Shown here in pieces: positions 5,119 to 6,396 of a stretch of DNA of 6,396 bases. The translations under genes were made by a program, and so were the position numbers. The DNA is taken from the NCBI GenBank assembly GCA_027023345.1, contig JALVVO010000258.1, positions 1 to 6,396 on the forward strand. Reading direction: 5' to 3'. The stretch comes from Thermaceae bacterium. GTDB taxonomy: Bacteria > Deinococcota > Deinococci > Deinococcales > Marinithermaceae. The notes beneath the pieces are model-generated. The model was not told the DNA's origin. It saw nothing but the letters and a program-made list of their open reading frames with translations, and ran no database searches. The first letter of the stretch is position 1. Every line of letters starts with the position of its first letter.

Positions 5119-5990
5119 AGGTCGGATGGATCGGGCTTGGGGCCATGGGCTGGCCCATGGCGAAGAACCTGAGACGGGCGGGACATGAGGTCCTGGTCTA
5201 TACCCGCACCCGCGAGAAGGCCAAGGCCCACGCCGAGGCCTTCGGCACCCGCGCGGTGGAGGAGCTCGAGGGCCTCGCCGAGGCCGAGGCGATCTTCACC
5301 TGCCTGCCCACCTCGAACGAGGTCGAGGAGGTCGCCCGCGCGCTCCTTCCCCACCTCCGCCCGGGCACGCTCTGGATCGACTGCACCTCGGGGGACCCGG
5401 CGGCGAGCCGGCGGATCGCCGCGCTCCTCGCCGAGGCAGGGGCGCGCTTCCTCGACGCCCCGGTCTCCGGCGGCACCGCCGGCGCCGAGGCGGGGACGCT
5501 CGCGATCATGGTGGGGGGCGACGCGGCCGACTTCGAGCGGGCGAGGCCGCTCTTTGAGGCCCTCGGCAAGACGATCGTCCACCTCGGGCCCGTGGGCGCC
5601 GGCCACGCCACCAAGGCGGTGAACAACACCCTGCTCGCCACCGCCCTCCTCGCCGCCGCCGAGGGCCTGCTCGCGCTCAAGCGGGCGGGCGTCGCGCCCG
5701 AGAAGGCGCTCGAGGTCATCAACCAAAGCTCGGGCCGGAGCTTCGCCACCGAGGTCCTCTTCCCCGAGCGGGTCCTGGACCGGAGCTTTCCCCTCACTTT
5801 CAAGCTCGGGCTGCTCGCCAAAGACGTCCGGATCGGCAACCGGGTCGTCGAGGACGCCGACGTGCCGAGCCCGCTCTTCCACCTCACTCGCGAGCTCTAC
5901 CAGGCCGCCGCCAGGACGATCGGCGAGGACGCCGACCACACCGAGGCGGTCAAGCTCGTCGAGTCCCTCGCCGGCGAGGAGATCCGATGA
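5115..5990 (+). CDS. NAD(P)-dependent beta-hydroxyacid dehydrogenase (3-hydroxyisobutyrate dehydrogenase-like)
   Basis: This 291-residue cytoplasmic enzyme belongs to the beta-hydroxyacid dehydrogenase family, which interconverts short hydroxyacids and their aldehydes or ketones. The Rossmann signature GLGAMG (7-12) opens the protein. The end of the second strand reads VYTRTREKA (28-36) with R31 and R33, which favours NADP(H) over NAD because NAD-specific members have an acidic residue there. The substrate signature DAPVSGGTAGAEAGTL is at 114-129. The catalytic Lys is K167 in GHATKAVNN, and the all-helical C-terminal domain (about 165-291) contains LAKDVRIG. The substrate may be 3-hydroxyisobutyrate, glyoxylate, succinic semialdehyde or tartronate semialdehyde; the sequence alone does not decide. 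The ATG is in an ATGA overlap with the DUF3054 gene, with AAAGGAGG at 5103-5110. The frame is open upstream to 4677, but that part lies under the previous genes and is not coding. Confidence 0.92.
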   Translation: MKVGWIGLGAMGWPMAKNLRRAGHEVLVYTRTREKAKAHAEAFGTRAVEELEGLAEAEAIFTCLPTSNEVEEVARALLPHLRPGTLWIDCTSGDPAASRRIAALLAEAGARFLDAPVSGGTAGAEAGTLAIMVGGDAADFERARPLFEALGKTIVHLGPVGAGHATKAVNNTLLATALLAAAEGLLALKRAGVAPEKALEVINQSSGRSFATEVLFPERVLDRSFPLTFKLGLLAKDVRIGNRVVEDADVPSPLFHLTRELYQAAARTIGEDADHTEAVKLVESLAGEEIR

Positions 5991-6082
5991 GGGTCCTGAT
6001 CACGGGCGCCTCCATCTCCAGGGCGGCCGCCTCCGCGAACTCCCGGTCTACCCTGGTTGACGGAGCCCCCCGCCTTTGCTAA
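5987..6082 (+). pseudogene. Head of a short-chain dehydrogenase gene, broken after a few codons
   Basis: ATG 5987 forms another ATGA overlap with the preceding dehydrogenase stop and opens the frame MRVLITGAS, a typical N-terminus of short-chain dehydrogenases/reductases (first strand and start of the TGxxxGIG loop). The homology-like signal stops right there; the rest (ISRAAASANSRSTLVDGAPRLC) is not SDR-like and ends at TAA 6080-6082, giving 31 codons. That stop lies inside the -10 box of the rRNA promoter. I infer that an operon gene was lost by a deletion or rearrangement that fused its first 8 or 9 codons to the upstream flank of the rRNA unit. The stretch 5998-6060 also reads well in another plus frame, ending LRELPVYPG-stop, and on the minus strand (VDREFAEAAALEMEA), so it may be a fragment of another gene. 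Confidence 0.5.
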
Positions 6083-6085
6083 ACT
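6057..6085 (+). promoter_or_regulatory. Promoter of the 16S rRNA transcription unit
   Basis: TTGACG at 6057-6062 and TAAACT at 6080-6085 are separated by exactly 17 bases and match the bacterial -35 and -10 consensus in 5 and 4 of 6 positions. They lie about 97 bases before the mature 16S rRNA, so transcription would begin near 6092-6094. No AT-rich UP element is visible upstream, where the sequence is the GC-rich remnant of a coding region. It is the best-formed promoter in the window, as expected for rRNA. Confidence 0.8.
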
Positions 6086-6109
6086 TAACTTTGCCCTGAA
6101 GGGGCGGGG

Positions 6110-6123
6110 GACCTTGAAAGCAC
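6110..6123 (+). promoter_or_regulatory. Possible boxA-like antitermination element in the rRNA leader
   Basis: The leader segment GACCTTGAAAGCAC resembles the Gram-positive type boxA (CTTTGAAAAC core), which recruits NusB/NusE to rRNA-transcribing polymerase. The match is only partial, mainly CTTGAAA then C. Its position between the promoter and a terminator-shaped hairpin is right for an antitermination site. I found no clearer boxA in the leader (about 6092-6181). Confidence 0.3.
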
Positions 6124-6151
6124 GGGCCTGAGCAGCCGAACCAAGCGCACG

Positions 6152-6181
6152 AACTTCCCTTTCGCGAGGGAAGTTTTTCTT
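6152..6181 (+). terminator. Terminator-shaped hairpin in the 16S rRNA leader
   Basis: AACTTCCCT (6152-6160) and AGGGAAGTT (6167-6175) form a perfect 9-bp stem with a 6-base TTCGCG loop, and the tract TTTCTT follows (TTTTTCTT counting the end of the stem). This is the shape of a Rho-independent terminator, yet it lies between the rRNA promoter and the start of 16S rRNA, ending at its mature 5' end. It may stop read-through from the upstream operon while antiterminated rRNA polymerases pass, or it may be a processing or folding element of the precursor. The structure is certain; the function is inferred. Confidence 0.55.

Positions 6182-6396
<215 letters not shown>

Noticed and set aside
4995..5939. 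Long open minus-strand frame of over 300 codons
   Set aside because: It lies opposite the clear hydroxyacid dehydrogenase and part of the DUF3054 gene, has no family-like motif, and is the usual antisense artefact of GC-rich codon use.

Overview
The window looks chromosomal, from a GC-rich thermophilic bacterium of the Deinococcus-Thermus phylum, most likely Thermaceae (Oceanithermus/Marinithermus-like rather than Thermus itself). The 16S rRNA start at the right edge has the Thermales-type opening, the third codon positions are almost all G or C, and several genes begin in the leaderless way common in this phylum. The genus is an inference from memory, not from a search.

Left edge (1-218, minus strand): the 5' part of an unrecognised two-helix membrane protein gene that runs out of the window. 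A short AT-rich divergent intergenic region (219-296) separates it from the first plus-strand operon.

297-2732: a complete three-gene AmmeMemoRadiSam cassette. In order it holds a radical SAM enzyme with two further cysteine clusters, the Memo-like protein B with its predicted metal ligands, and the AMMECR1-like protein A. The genes overlap by 11 and 4 bases, so they are almost certainly co-translated. To my knowledge the reaction of this widely conserved trio is not firmly established, and it is the nearest thing here to an undescribed system. A 13-bp perfect inverted repeat sits on the stop codon of the last gene.

2810-5990: a second run of tightly packed plus-strand genes. It holds a small membrane-anchored PH-like protein, octanoyltransferase lipB, lipoyl synthase lipA, a DUF3054 membrane protein and a beta-hydroxyacid dehydrogenase. 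LipB and LipA together make lipoyl groups on 2-oxoacid dehydrogenase and glycine cleavage proteins. The first two genes each have a -10-like hexamer exactly 7 bases before a GTG start and no Shine-Dalgarno sequence, which suggests leaderless mRNAs. The rest are joined by ATGA overlaps or, for lipB/lipA, by a 56-base overlap.

5987-6396: another ATGA overlap opens a short-chain-dehydrogenase-like frame (MRVLITGAS) that breaks down almost at once. Its stop codon lies inside the -10 box of a strong rRNA-type promoter (TTGACG-17-TAAACT). A leader of about 90 bases with a terminator-shaped hairpin leads into the 16S rRNA gene, cut by the window edge after about 215 bases. The SDR remnant and the hairpin are the most unusual local signals.
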